In this document: positions 10,581-17,680 of the stretch, one piece after another | Layout: each line of letters starts with the position of its first letter | How positions within the stretch are numbered: the stretch's first letter is position 1 | Origin: Streptomyces niphimycinicus | GTDB taxonomy: Bacteria; Actinomycetota; Actinomycetes; Streptomycetales; Streptomycetaceae | Length of the DNA stretch: 37,787 nt | NCBI RefSeq assembly: GCF_018883605.1 | Contig: NZ_JAHLEM010000192.1 | Coordinates: forward strand, 1 to 37,787 | Direction: 5' to 3' | Translations under genes and position numbers: made by a program | Notes under the pieces: model-generated | The model's database searches: none | What the model was told of the DNA's origin: nothing | What the model saw: the letters and a program-made list of their open reading frames with translations, nothing else

Positions 10581-10772
10581 GTGACGCGGTTGGTGATGTG
10601 GTGGGAGATGCGATTGGTGATGTGGTGGGAGATGTGGTCGGTAATGCGGTCAGGGACGCCGTCGACGATGCGATCGGCGATGTGATCGGCAGATGCGATC
10701 GGTAAGGCCGTCGGCGATGGCGGCGGCCAGGCGATCGGTCATGCCTCGGTGAGGCGATCGGTGACGCCGATG
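10581..10772. repeat. Degenerate 12-bp tandem repeat, about 16 units
   Basis: From 10581 the sequence falls into 12-base units close to GYGATGYGATCG, for example GTGATGTGGTGG, ACGATGCGATCG and GCGATGTGATCG. One unit is 13 bases (10689-10701) and one is 11 (10738-10748). It sits in the 5' leader of the DUF1177-OPT-AroM transcript, immediately upstream of the DUF1177 ribosome site. Because 12 is a multiple of 3, long open frames run through it, but none looks like a gene. Confidence 0.8.
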
Positions 10773-10900
10773 GCCCGACCGGACGAGCGGGGGAAGCGGC
10801 GCGCGGGGCGGGCACTGCCACCGGGCACCGGCCTGGCCGGGGATCCTCCCGGCCGTCGGCTCCGCCAGGGTCCGCCCGGCGTCGCGCTGTGCGCAATGTT

Positions 10901-10917
10901 TTCTCGATATCCGAGAA
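10901..10917. promoter_or_regulatory. Candidate IclR operator palindrome
   Basis: TTCTCG (10901-10906) and CGAGAA (10912-10917) form a perfect inverted repeat around ATATC, and AATGTT flanks it on both sides. It lies 17 bases upstream of the iclR ATG in the intergenic region shared with the divergent DUF1177 operon, in a local AT-rich patch. Size and position fit an autoregulatory IclR-family site. Binding is inferred. Confidence 0.6.
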
Positions 10918-10933
10918 TGTTTACTCTTTCGTC

Positions 10934-11737
10934 ATGTCTGAACAGAAGCCCGTAACCGGCGCCCCGCCCCTCCAGACCGCGGACCGCGTGCTGAACGTGC
11001 TGCTCGCCTTCGACCGGGAACGCCCCGAGTGGGGCGTCACCGAGATCGCCGAGGAGTTCGGGCTGGACAAGTCGGTGGCCCAGCGACTGCTGGCCGCGCT
11101 GGCCTACCGGGGCTTCCTGGTGTCCGACAAGCGCTCACGCCGCTATCGGCTGGGCCCGGCGGTGTGGCATCTGTCCTGGGTGTGGGAGCGGGGCGGCGGC
11201 ATGGCCAGCCTGGCCCGGCCGATCCTGGAGGCGCTGGCCGAGGCGGTCGGGGTGAACACGCTGTTCGCGGTCCCGGACGGAGTGCATATGCGCTGCGTGG
11301 CGGCGGTGGACGGGGCCACCGGCCCGCTGCGCTACTACGTGCTGGCGGGCGAGCTGTACCCGGCGCACGCCGGCGCCACCTCCCGCGCCTACTTCGGTAT
11401 GCTCCCGCCCGGTGACCGGGCCGTGCTGCTGTACGGCCGCCCGATGGCGCGCTTCAGCGAGCACACACCGACCGATCCGGTGCGGCTCGAGGAGCGCTTC
11501 TCCGAGGTACGGCGCGACGGCTACGCCTACTCCGAGGGCGAGTACGATCCGGACAGCGCGGCGCTCGCGGCGCCGGTTCTGGTGGGCAGACGTCCGGTGG
11601 GCACCCTGACTCTGGCCGCCGCCCCCGAGGTGCTGCGCCCCCGCCGGGAGCAGCTCATCTCGCCACTGCTCCAGGGCGCCGCCGATCTGGGCAGGCTGCT
11701 GACGCCGACCCGGCCGCGGCGCGCCCCGCGGCGCTGA
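10934..11737 (+). CDS. IclR family transcriptional regulator
   Basis: 267 aa. Winged helix-turn-helix at about residues 12-72 (ADRVLNVLLAFDRE, VTEIAEEFGLDKSVAQRLLAALAYRGF, RYRLGPAVWHL), then the IclR effector domain (LARPILEALAEAVGVNTLFAV, RYYVLAGELYPAHAGATSRAYF, GYAYSEGEYDPDSAALAAPV). The ATG at 10934 was chosen because it gives the usual short N-tail; the in-frame ATG at 10889 would run through the palindrome. IclR proteins bind small catabolic ligands. Divergence from the DUF1177-OPT-AroM genes and co-orientation with pepE make it the likely local regulator of both. Confidence 0.93.
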   Translation: MSEQKPVTGAPPLQTADRVLNVLLAFDRERPEWGVTEIAEEFGLDKSVAQRLLAALAYRGFLVSDKRSRRYRLGPAVWHLSWVWERGGGMASLARPILEALAEAVGVNTLFAVPDGVHMRCVAAVDGATGPLRYYVLAGELYPAHAGATSRAYFGMLPPGDRAVLLYGRPMARFSEHTPTDPVRLEERFSEVRRDGYAYSEGEYDPDSAALAAPVLVGRRPVGTLTLAAAPEVLRPRREQLISPLLQGAADLGRLLTPTRPRRAPRR

Positions 11738-11808
11738 GTGGCACGGCATACCACCACTCCCGACATTTCCCCACAAACCTCCTCGCCACCTCAGCCCTCT
11801 GCTCCGTC

Positions 11809-11850
11809 GTTCCGCCCGTTCCACCGTTCCGCCCGTTCCACCGTTCCGCC
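11809..11850. repeat. 17-bp direct repeat (2.5 copies) upstream of pepE
   Basis: GTTCCGCCCGTTCCACC occurs at 11809-11825 and 11826-11842, and its first 8 bases recur at 11843-11850, stopping at the AGAAAGG ribosome site of pepE. Each unit itself contains two GTTCC words. It makes up the last part of the 127-base gap between iclR and pepE. Confidence 0.8.
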
Positions 11851-11864
11851 AGAAAGGCCCCCTC

Positions 11865-12602
11865 ATGCAGTTGCTGCTGCTGTCGAACTCCGCCGCGCCC
11901 GGCCGCGGCTATCTGGACCACGCGCTCGAGGAGATCGCCTCGGTGCTGGACGGCGCACGCCGGCTCGTCTTCGTGCCGTACGCGCTGGCCGACCACGACG
12001 GCTACACCGCCAAGGTGGCCACGGCCCTGGAGCCGCTGGGTGTGGAGGTCACCGGTGCGCACACCGCCGACGACCCGGCCGAGCTGGTGCGCGGGGCGCG
12101 GGCGGTGTTCGTCGGCGGTGGCAACAGCTTCCGGCTGCTCAAGGCGCTGCACGAGCGCGATCTGGTCCGGGCGATACGGGAACGGGTGGCCGCGGGCGCG
12201 GTCTACATGGGTTCCAGCGCGGGCACCAACATGGCCTGCCCGACCCTGCGCACCTCCAATGACATGCCCATCGTCCAGCCGCCCACCTTCGAGGCGCTGG
12301 GGCTGCTGCCGTTCCAGATCAACCCGCACTACCTCGACGCCGATCCGGACACCGCCCATATGGGCGAGAGCCGGGCCCTGCGGCTCGAGCAGTTCCTGGA
12401 GGAGAACGACGTCCCCGTGGTCGGGCTGCGCGAGGGCACCTGGCTGCGCCGGGACGCGGACCGGCTGACACTGGGCGGCATCGACGCCGGGGCGATCCTC
12501 TTCCGCAGGGGCGAGGACCCGGCGGAGCTGCGGCCCGGCGCCGATCTGAGCGCGCTGCTGCGGGAGGAGTCGCGCTTCGACTCCGCCGTGCGCTTGCCCT
12601 GA
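11865..12602 (+). CDS. pepE: Dipeptidase PepE (peptidase S51 family)
   Basis: 245 aa, ATG start with AGAAAGG upstream. Alpha-aspartyl dipeptidase family: hydrolyses Asp-X dipeptides in the cytosol using a serine in a class-I-amidotransferase-like fold. The nucleophile elbow is VYMGSSAGTNMA (S118), with D133 in SNDMPI and H155 in FQINPHYLD, matching the Ser-Asp-His arrangement known for PepE. The GGGNSFRLLKAL block and C-terminal TLGGIDAGAILFRRG are also typical. It follows iclR and is probably regulated with the divergent transporter operon. Its Asp specificity is the strongest hint that the locus deals with Asp-containing peptides; cyanophycinase-like relatives are in the same family but the length favours PepE. 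Confidence 0.92.
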   Translation: MQLLLLSNSAAPGRGYLDHALEEIASVLDGARRLVFVPYALADHDGYTAKVATALEPLGVEVTGAHTADDPAELVRGARAVFVGGGNSFRLLKALHERDLVRAIRERVAAGAVYMGSSAGTNMACPTLRTSNDMPIVQPPTFEALGLLPFQINPHYLDADPDTAHMGESRALRLEQFLEENDVPVVGLREGTWLRRDADRLTLGGIDAGAILFRRGEDPAELRPGADLSALLREESRFDSAVRLP

Positions 12603-12616
12603 CCGGGCGGGGCCGG

Positions 12617-12637
12617 GCGGGGCCGGGCGCGCCCCGC
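12617..12637 (+). terminator. Hairpin terminator after pepE
   Basis: GCGGGGC (12617-12623) pairs with GCCCCGC (12631-12637) around a 7-base loop, 15 bases after the pepE stop. No T-run follows, which is normal for Streptomyces terminators. Confidence 0.55.
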
Positions 12638-13188
12638 TCACCGACCGAGCCGTCGGCCAACTCCCGTCCCCGGCGCAGCCGGCGCCGTTCGGCATGGGCC
12701 AGATGGTGGAGCAGTTCCAACCGAGTTCAGCCGGACGGCAGTTGGCCGGTGCGCGGCTCGTGCTCCGAGAGGCCGACGAGCTTGTCGGGCACGACGGAGC
12801 GGGGTCGGACATGGGGGTGATGCTATGGAACGGCACCGACATCGGGCATTGCCGAATTTGACCGTAAATCACCGTCATGCGAACACGGCATAGCTGTCAA
12901 CGGACGCTTTCCGGACAAGTTCTTGTCGCGATCCTGACAGGTCAAGTCCAGTGGTGCCACTCTTCCCTCGGCCGGGGGCGCAGCATTCCCACAGCGTGAC
13001 GCCGCTCCCCCAGCAACCCCCACACCCCCGGTCGCACCGCGGCCGCGCCCTGTCGTTCGTCTGCGGCAGGGCGCACCCGGTAACGCCAGGGGACGGTAAC
13101 CCGCTCTGCCCTGCCCTGCCCGGACGGCGACCCAGCCGCCCGGTCGTCCCGGCCGTGCCACCGCGCGGCCAGCGCAGAAGGAGTCAGC
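12638..13188. other. Gene-free stretch and metalloprotease promoter region
   Basis: No convincing gene. On the minus strand about 12640-12810 reads like protein (EHEPRTGQLPSG, stop, then LELLHHLAHAERRRLRRGREL in the same frame), possibly a decayed regulator fragment, but no family is recognised. The last 300 bases are AT-richer and probably hold the promoter of the first M4 protease. An AGAAGGAG ribosome site lies 5 bases before its GTG. Confidence 0.4.
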
Positions 13189-15522
13189 GTGAGATCCCTC
13201 CCCCAACGGCACCTCAGACCCAGTACCCGCGGATCCGGTCGCACCCCAGGTCAACGAGGTGTCGCGACCGGTGCGCTGGTCGTCGCGGCGGCGATGATCG
13301 GCGTCGGCTTCCAGAGCGGCACCGCCGCCGCCCGCCAGGACGGCGCCGCGGACCGCCCCGCCGCCCGCACGATATCCGGCGCCCCCGACCCCGGCGCCCT
13401 CCCCGCCAAGCTCTCCCCCGCCCAGCGCGCCGAGCTGATCCGGAAGGCCGACGCCGCCAAGGGCGAGGCCGCCAAGGGCCTCGGGCTCGGCGCCAAGGAG
13501 AAGCTGGTCGTCAAGGACGTCATCAAGGACGCCGACGGCACCACCCACACCCGTTACGAGCGCACCTACGCCGGGCTTCCCGTCCTCGGCGGCGATCTGG
13601 TCGTCGACCGGGCGAAGAGCGGTGCGCAGTTGACCGTCGCCAAGGCGACCAAGGCCCGGCTGACGGTGCCGACCACCACCCCCGCCGTCGCGCCCGCCAC
13701 CGCGGAGAAGGCCGCCGTGAAGGCGGCGAACGCGCAGGGTTCGCGGAAGACCGAGGCCGAGCGGGCGCCCCGCAAGGTGATCTGGGCCGCGAAGGGCACC
13801 CCGACCCTCGCCTTCGAGACGGTCGTCGGCGGCCTCCAGGAGGACGGCGCCCCGAACGAGCTGCATGTCATCACCGACGCGACCACCGGCAAGAAGCTGT
13901 TCGAGTTCCAGGGTGTCAAGAAGGGCACCGGGAACAGCCAGTACAGCGGCCAGGTGACCCTCGGCACCTCGGGCAGCGCGGGCTCGTACAACCTCACCGA
14001 CTCCGGCCGCGGCAACCACAAGACGTACAACCTCAACCGCGGCACCTCGGGCACCGGCACCCTCTTCACCGACACCGACGACGTCTGGGGCAGCGGCAAC
14101 ACCTCCGACGCCGCGACCGCCGGGGTGGACGCGCACTACGGCGCCGCCGAGACCTGGGACTACTACAGATACGTCCACGGCCGCACCGGCATCAGGGGCG
14201 ACGGCGTCGGGGCGTACTCCCGGGTCCACTACAGCAGCGGTTACGTGAACGCCTTCTGGCAGGACGCCTGCTTCTGCATGACCTACGGCGACGGCTCGGG
14301 CAATGCCAAGCCGCTGACCTCCATCGATGTCGCGGCCCATGAGATGAGCCACGGGGTCACCGCGGCCACCGCCAACCTCACCTACAGCGGTGAGTCCGGC
14401 GGGCTCAACGAGGGCACCTCCGACATCTTCGCCGCCGCCGTCGAGTTCTACGCGAACAACGCGAGCGACCCCGGCGACTACCTCGTCGGCGAGAAGATCG
14501 ACATCAACGGCAACGGCACCCCGCTGCGCTACATGGACAAGCCCAGCAAGGACGGGGCCTCCAAGGACAGTTGGTACTCCGGGGTCGGGAATGTGGACGT
14601 CCACTACTCGTCCGGCATCGCCAACCACTTCTTCTACCTGCTCTCCGAGGGCAGCGGCACCAAGGTCATCAACGGCGTCAGCTATGACAGCCCGACCTAC
14701 GACAACCTCCCGGTCACCGGCATCGGACGGGGCAACGCGGAGAAGATCTGGTTCAAGGCGCTGAGCCAGCGGATGACCTCCAACACCAACTACGCGGGCG
14801 CCCGTGACGCCACGCTGTGGGCGGCGGGCGAGCTCTTCGGCCAGGGCAGCGCGCAGTACAACGCGGTGGCCAATGCCTGGGCCGGGGTCAACGTCGGCAC
14901 CCGGATCGCCGACGGGGTCACCGTCACCTCGCCCGGCGCCCAGACCAGCATCGTCAACCAGGCCACCAGCCTCCAGATCGCCGCGACCAGCTCCAACCCG
15001 GGCGCGCTCGGCTACGCGGCCGATGGGCTGCCCGCGGGCCTGTCGATCAACTCCTCGACCGGCCTGATCTCCGGGACCCCGACCACGGTCGGATCCAGCC
15101 AGGTGACGGTCACGGTGACCGACTCGGCCGGCAAGACCGGCACGGCGTCCTTCACCTGGACCGTGAACACCAGTGGCGGCAATGTCTTCGAGAACACCGC
15201 GGACATCGCCATCCCGGACGCGGGTGAGCCGGTCACCTCGCCGATCTCGGTGAGCCGGGCCGGAAACGCGCCGTCCAACCTCCAGGTGGGCGTGGACATC
15301 GTGCACAGCTACCGCGGCGACCTGGTGATCGACCTGATCGCCCCGGACGGTACGGCCTACCCGCTCAAGAGCGCCAGCCTCTTCGACTCGGCGGACGATG
15401 TGCGGACCACGTACACCGTGAACGCGTCCTCCGAGACCGCGGCCGGCACCTGGAAGCTGCGGGTCCAGGACATGTACGCACAGGACACCGGCTACATCAA
15501 CAGTTGGAAGCTGACCTTCTGA
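13189..15522 (+). CDS. Secreted M4 metalloprotease with Ig-like and P domains
   Basis: 777 aa, GTG start after AGAAGGAG. Long signal peptide (basic residues to about 24, then a hydrophobic stretch GALVVAAAMIGVGF), an FTP/PepSY propeptide (about 75-240) and an M4 catalytic domain (about 250-570). Zinc site HEMSH (H384, E385, H388) with third ligand E408 in GGLNEGTSD; DVHYSSGIANHFFYLL carries the catalytic His. A putative-Ig repeat (about 580-655, GLPAGLSINSSTGLISGTPT) and a proprotein-convertase P domain (about 660-777, ENTADIAIPDAGEPVTSPI) follow, both absent from its two neighbours. Secreted as a zymogen that removes its own propeptide; degrades extracellular protein. The gene ends just before a strong terminator and is probably monocistronic. 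Confidence 0.95.
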   Translation: MRSLPQRHLRPSTRGSGRTPGQRGVATGALVVAAAMIGVGFQSGTAAARQDGAADRPAARTISGAPDPGALPAKLSPAQRAELIRKADAAKGEAAKGLGLGAKEKLVVKDVIKDADGTTHTRYERTYAGLPVLGGDLVVDRAKSGAQLTVAKATKARLTVPTTTPAVAPATAEKAAVKAANAQGSRKTEAERAPRKVIWAAKGTPTLAFETVVGGLQEDGAPNELHVITDATTGKKLFEFQGVKKGTGNSQYSGQVTLGTSGSAGSYNLTDSGRGNHKTYNLNRGTSGTGTLFTDTDDVWGSGNTSDAATAGVDAHYGAAETWDYYRYVHGRTGIRGDGVGAYSRVHYSSGYVNAFWQDACFCMTYGDGSGNAKPLTSIDVAAHEMSHGVTAATANLTYSGESGGLNEGTSDIFAAAVEFYANNASDPGDYLVGEKIDINGNGTPLRYMDKPSKDGASKDSWYSGVGNVDVHYSSGIANHFFYLLSEGSGTKVINGVSYDSPTYDNLPVTGIGRGNAEKIWFKALSQRMTSNTNYAGARDATLWAAGELFGQGSAQYNAVANAWAGVNVGTRIADGVTVTSPGAQTSIVNQATSLQIAATSSNPGALGYAADGLPAGLSINSSTGLISGTPTTVGSSQVTVTVTDSAGKTGTASFTWTVNTSGGNVFENTADIAIPDAGEPVTSPISVSRAGNAPSNLQVGVDIVHSYRGDLVIDLIAPDGTAYPLKSASLFDSADDVRTTYTVNASSETAAGTWKLRVQDMYAQDTGYINSWKLTF

Positions 15523-15547
15523 CCGAGCCGTGAGGCTCACTCAGGAC

Positions 15548-15589
15548 AGGCGCCGCCAGGGGTCGACCCGACTCCCCCTGGCGGCGCCT
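15548..15589 (+). terminator. Strong hairpin terminator
   Basis: AGGCGCCGCCAGGGG (15548-15562) pairs perfectly over 15 bases with 15575-15589, with a 12-base loop, 25 bases after the stop of the first M4 gene. Confidence 0.9.
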
Positions 15590-15630
15590 CTTCATGCCCT
15601 GACCTGACGGGCTGGTCACCCCGGCTTCAT

Positions 15631-15660
15631 GCCCTGACCTGCCCTGACCTGCCCTGACCC
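15631..15660. repeat. 10-bp tandem repeat, three copies
   Basis: GCCCTGACCT is repeated at 15631, 15641 and 15651 (last base changed), with a further related copy at about 15595. It lies between the terminator and the promoter of the second protease. The remaining 200 bases up to 15884 hold no gene and are AT-richer near 15720-15800, a likely promoter area. Confidence 0.7.
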
Positions 15661-15884
15661 TTCACTCCCCTAGCCGCCGACGCCTACGCCGAGCTGTCCG
15701 GAATCCGAAGGTTGATCAGCATTCAACGAACATTTTCCCTTCGACCTGCCGTGAAACCCGTGACATGTCCCGGACTTGTATGACAGTCTGCCCAACGCAT
15801 TACGCATCAGTACCTCTTGTTCAGCACCGGGCCGCACTTCCCCGCAGCCCGGCGCTGACCCCCCCACAGCAACGAGGAGATCGC

Positions 15885-17534
15885 GTGCGCAAGACATTCA
15901 GCATGCCCATGTCCGGTGCCGGCAAGCGGCGTTCGGTGATAGCGGCCGGTACCGTGGTCGCCGCGGCGGCCCTGCTCGCCTCGGGAATGACCACCGGCAC
16001 CGCGGGTGCCGCCCCGGCCAAGTCCGACGGCCAGCCCACGGCGCTCACCGCCTCGGCCCGCGCCGAGCTGCTCCGCGAGGCCAACGCGACCAAGGCGGAC
16101 ACCGCCTCGTCGCTCGGCCTCGGCGCCAAGGAGAAGCTGGTCGTCAAGGACGTCATCAAGGACGCCGACGGCACCACCCACACCCGCTACGACCGCACCT
16201 ACGCCGGACTGCCCGTCCTCGGCGGCGACCTGATCGTCCACCAGGCCAAGGGCGGTGACGTCAAGAGCGTCACCAAGGCAACCAAGGCCACCGTCAAGGT
16301 CGCCTCCACCACGGCCGGGATCGCCCCGACCACCGCGGCCAAGGCCGCCGTCAAGCTGGCCAAGGCCGACGACACCACCAAGGCGGCGGCCGACCAGGCT
16401 CCGCGCAAGGTGATCTGGGCGGCCACCGGCAAGCCGGTGCTGGCCTACGAGACCGTCGTCGGCGGGGTGCAGAAGGACGGCACCCCGAACCAGCTTCACG
16501 TCATCACGGACGCCGCCACCGGCAAGAAGCTCTACGAGTACCAGGGCATCGAGACCGGCAAGGGCGCGAGCGAGTACAGCGGCTCGGTCGAGCTCGGCAC
16601 CAGCAAGGAAGGCAACGGTTTCACCCTGACCGACGCCGACCGCGGCGGCCACAAGACCACCAACCTGGAGAACAAGGAGGACGGCGAGGGCAAGGCGTTC
16701 ACCGACGACGACGACAACTGGGGCACCGGCAAGCCGGACGACCCCCAGACCGCCGCCGTCGACGCCCACTACGGCGCCGCCGCCACCTGGGACTACTACA
16801 AGAACGTGCACGGCCGCGACGGCATCGCCGGTGACGGCAAGGGCGCCTACTCCCGCGTGCACTACGGCGACAGCTACGTCAACGCCTTCTGGGACGATAG
16901 CTGCTTCTGCATGACCTACGGCGACGGCCAGGGCAACAAGGCCCCGCTGACCGCGCTCGACGTGGCGGGCCACGAGATGAGCCACGGCGTCACCTCCAAG
17001 ACCGCGGGCCTGGAGTACAGCGGCGAGTCGGGCGGCCTCAACGAGGCCACCTCCGACATCTTCGGCACGGCCGTGGAGTTCAGCACCAAGAACACCACCG
17101 ACGTCGGTGACTACCTCATCGGCGAGGCCATCGACATCAACGGCGACGGCACCCCGCTGCGCTACATGGACAAGCCCAGCAAGGACGGGCAGTCCGCGGA
17201 CAACTGGTCCGACGGGGTGGGCGACCAAGACGTGCACTACTCCTCCGGTGTCGCCAACCACTTCTTCTACCTGCTGTCCGAGGGCAGCGGCGCGAAGGAG
17301 ATCAACGGTGTGAAGTACGACAGCCCCACCTCCGACGGCTCCAAGGTCGAGGGCATCGGGCGGGACAAGGCCGAGAAGGTCTGGTACAAGGCCCTGACCA
17401 CGTACATGACCTCCAACACCGACTACCACGCCGCCCGTGAGGCCACGCTGAAGGCCGCCACGGACCTCTTCGGCGCCGACAGCGCCGAGTACAAGGGCGT
17501 GGACGCCGCCTGGGCCGGAGTCAACGTCAAGTAA
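15885..17534 (+). CDS. Secreted M4 metalloprotease, second tandem copy
   Basis: 549 aa, GTG start chosen for GAGGAG 5 bases upstream and for the signal peptide that follows (VRKTFSMPMSGAGKRR, then a hydrophobic run ending near GAAPA). Propeptide about 50-225, catalytic domain about 235-549. Zinc ligands H363 and H367 (HEMSH), catalytic E364, third ligand E387 (GGLNEATSD); the catalytic His is in DVHYSSGVANHFFYLL. RYMDKPSKDG is shared by all three neighbours. The protein ends at WAGVNVK with no extra C-terminal domain, the basic griselysin-like architecture. Secreted neutral protease by analogy. Confidence 0.95.
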   Translation: MRKTFSMPMSGAGKRRSVIAAGTVVAAAALLASGMTTGTAGAAPAKSDGQPTALTASARAELLREANATKADTASSLGLGAKEKLVVKDVIKDADGTTHTRYDRTYAGLPVLGGDLIVHQAKGGDVKSVTKATKATVKVASTTAGIAPTTAAKAAVKLAKADDTTKAAADQAPRKVIWAATGKPVLAYETVVGGVQKDGTPNQLHVITDAATGKKLYEYQGIETGKGASEYSGSVELGTSKEGNGFTLTDADRGGHKTTNLENKEDGEGKAFTDDDDNWGTGKPDDPQTAAVDAHYGAAATWDYYKNVHGRDGIAGDGKGAYSRVHYGDSYVNAFWDDSCFCMTYGDGQGNKAPLTALDVAGHEMSHGVTSKTAGLEYSGESGGLNEATSDIFGTAVEFSTKNTTDVGDYLIGEAIDINGDGTPLRYMDKPSKDGQSADNWSDGVGDQDVHYSSGVANHFFYLLSEGSGAKEINGVKYDSPTSDGSKVEGIGRDKAEKVWYKALTTYMTSNTDYHAAREATLKAATDLFGADSAEYKGVDAAWAGVNVK

Positions 17535-17564
17535 GAAAAGTCCAGTTGGACGTACGACACTTCG

Positions 17565-17597
17565 CCGGTGCCCGGGGCCTGAGGCCCCGGGCACCGG
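17565..17597 (+). terminator. Strong hairpin terminator
   Basis: CCGGTGCCCGGGGCC (17565-17579) and GGCCCCGGGCACCGG (17583-17597) form a perfect 15-bp stem with a TGA loop, 31 bases after the stop of the second M4 gene. The first candidate codons of longer readings of the next gene fall inside it, which supports the later start used for that gene. Confidence 0.92.
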
Positions 17598-17680
17598 TAT
17601 GTTTTATCCACGGCAAAGCGGCATCTTTGTCGCGTTGGGCGGAACCTTCGCCCAACTCCCCATCACAACTGGAGATACGC

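Noticed and set aside
12823..15540. Long open frame (about 900 codons) antisense to the first M4 protease
   Set aside because: It is a mirror of a high-GC gene: composed of Val/Gly/Asp/Arg runs with no motif, and the sense strand carries a complete protease with zinc site.
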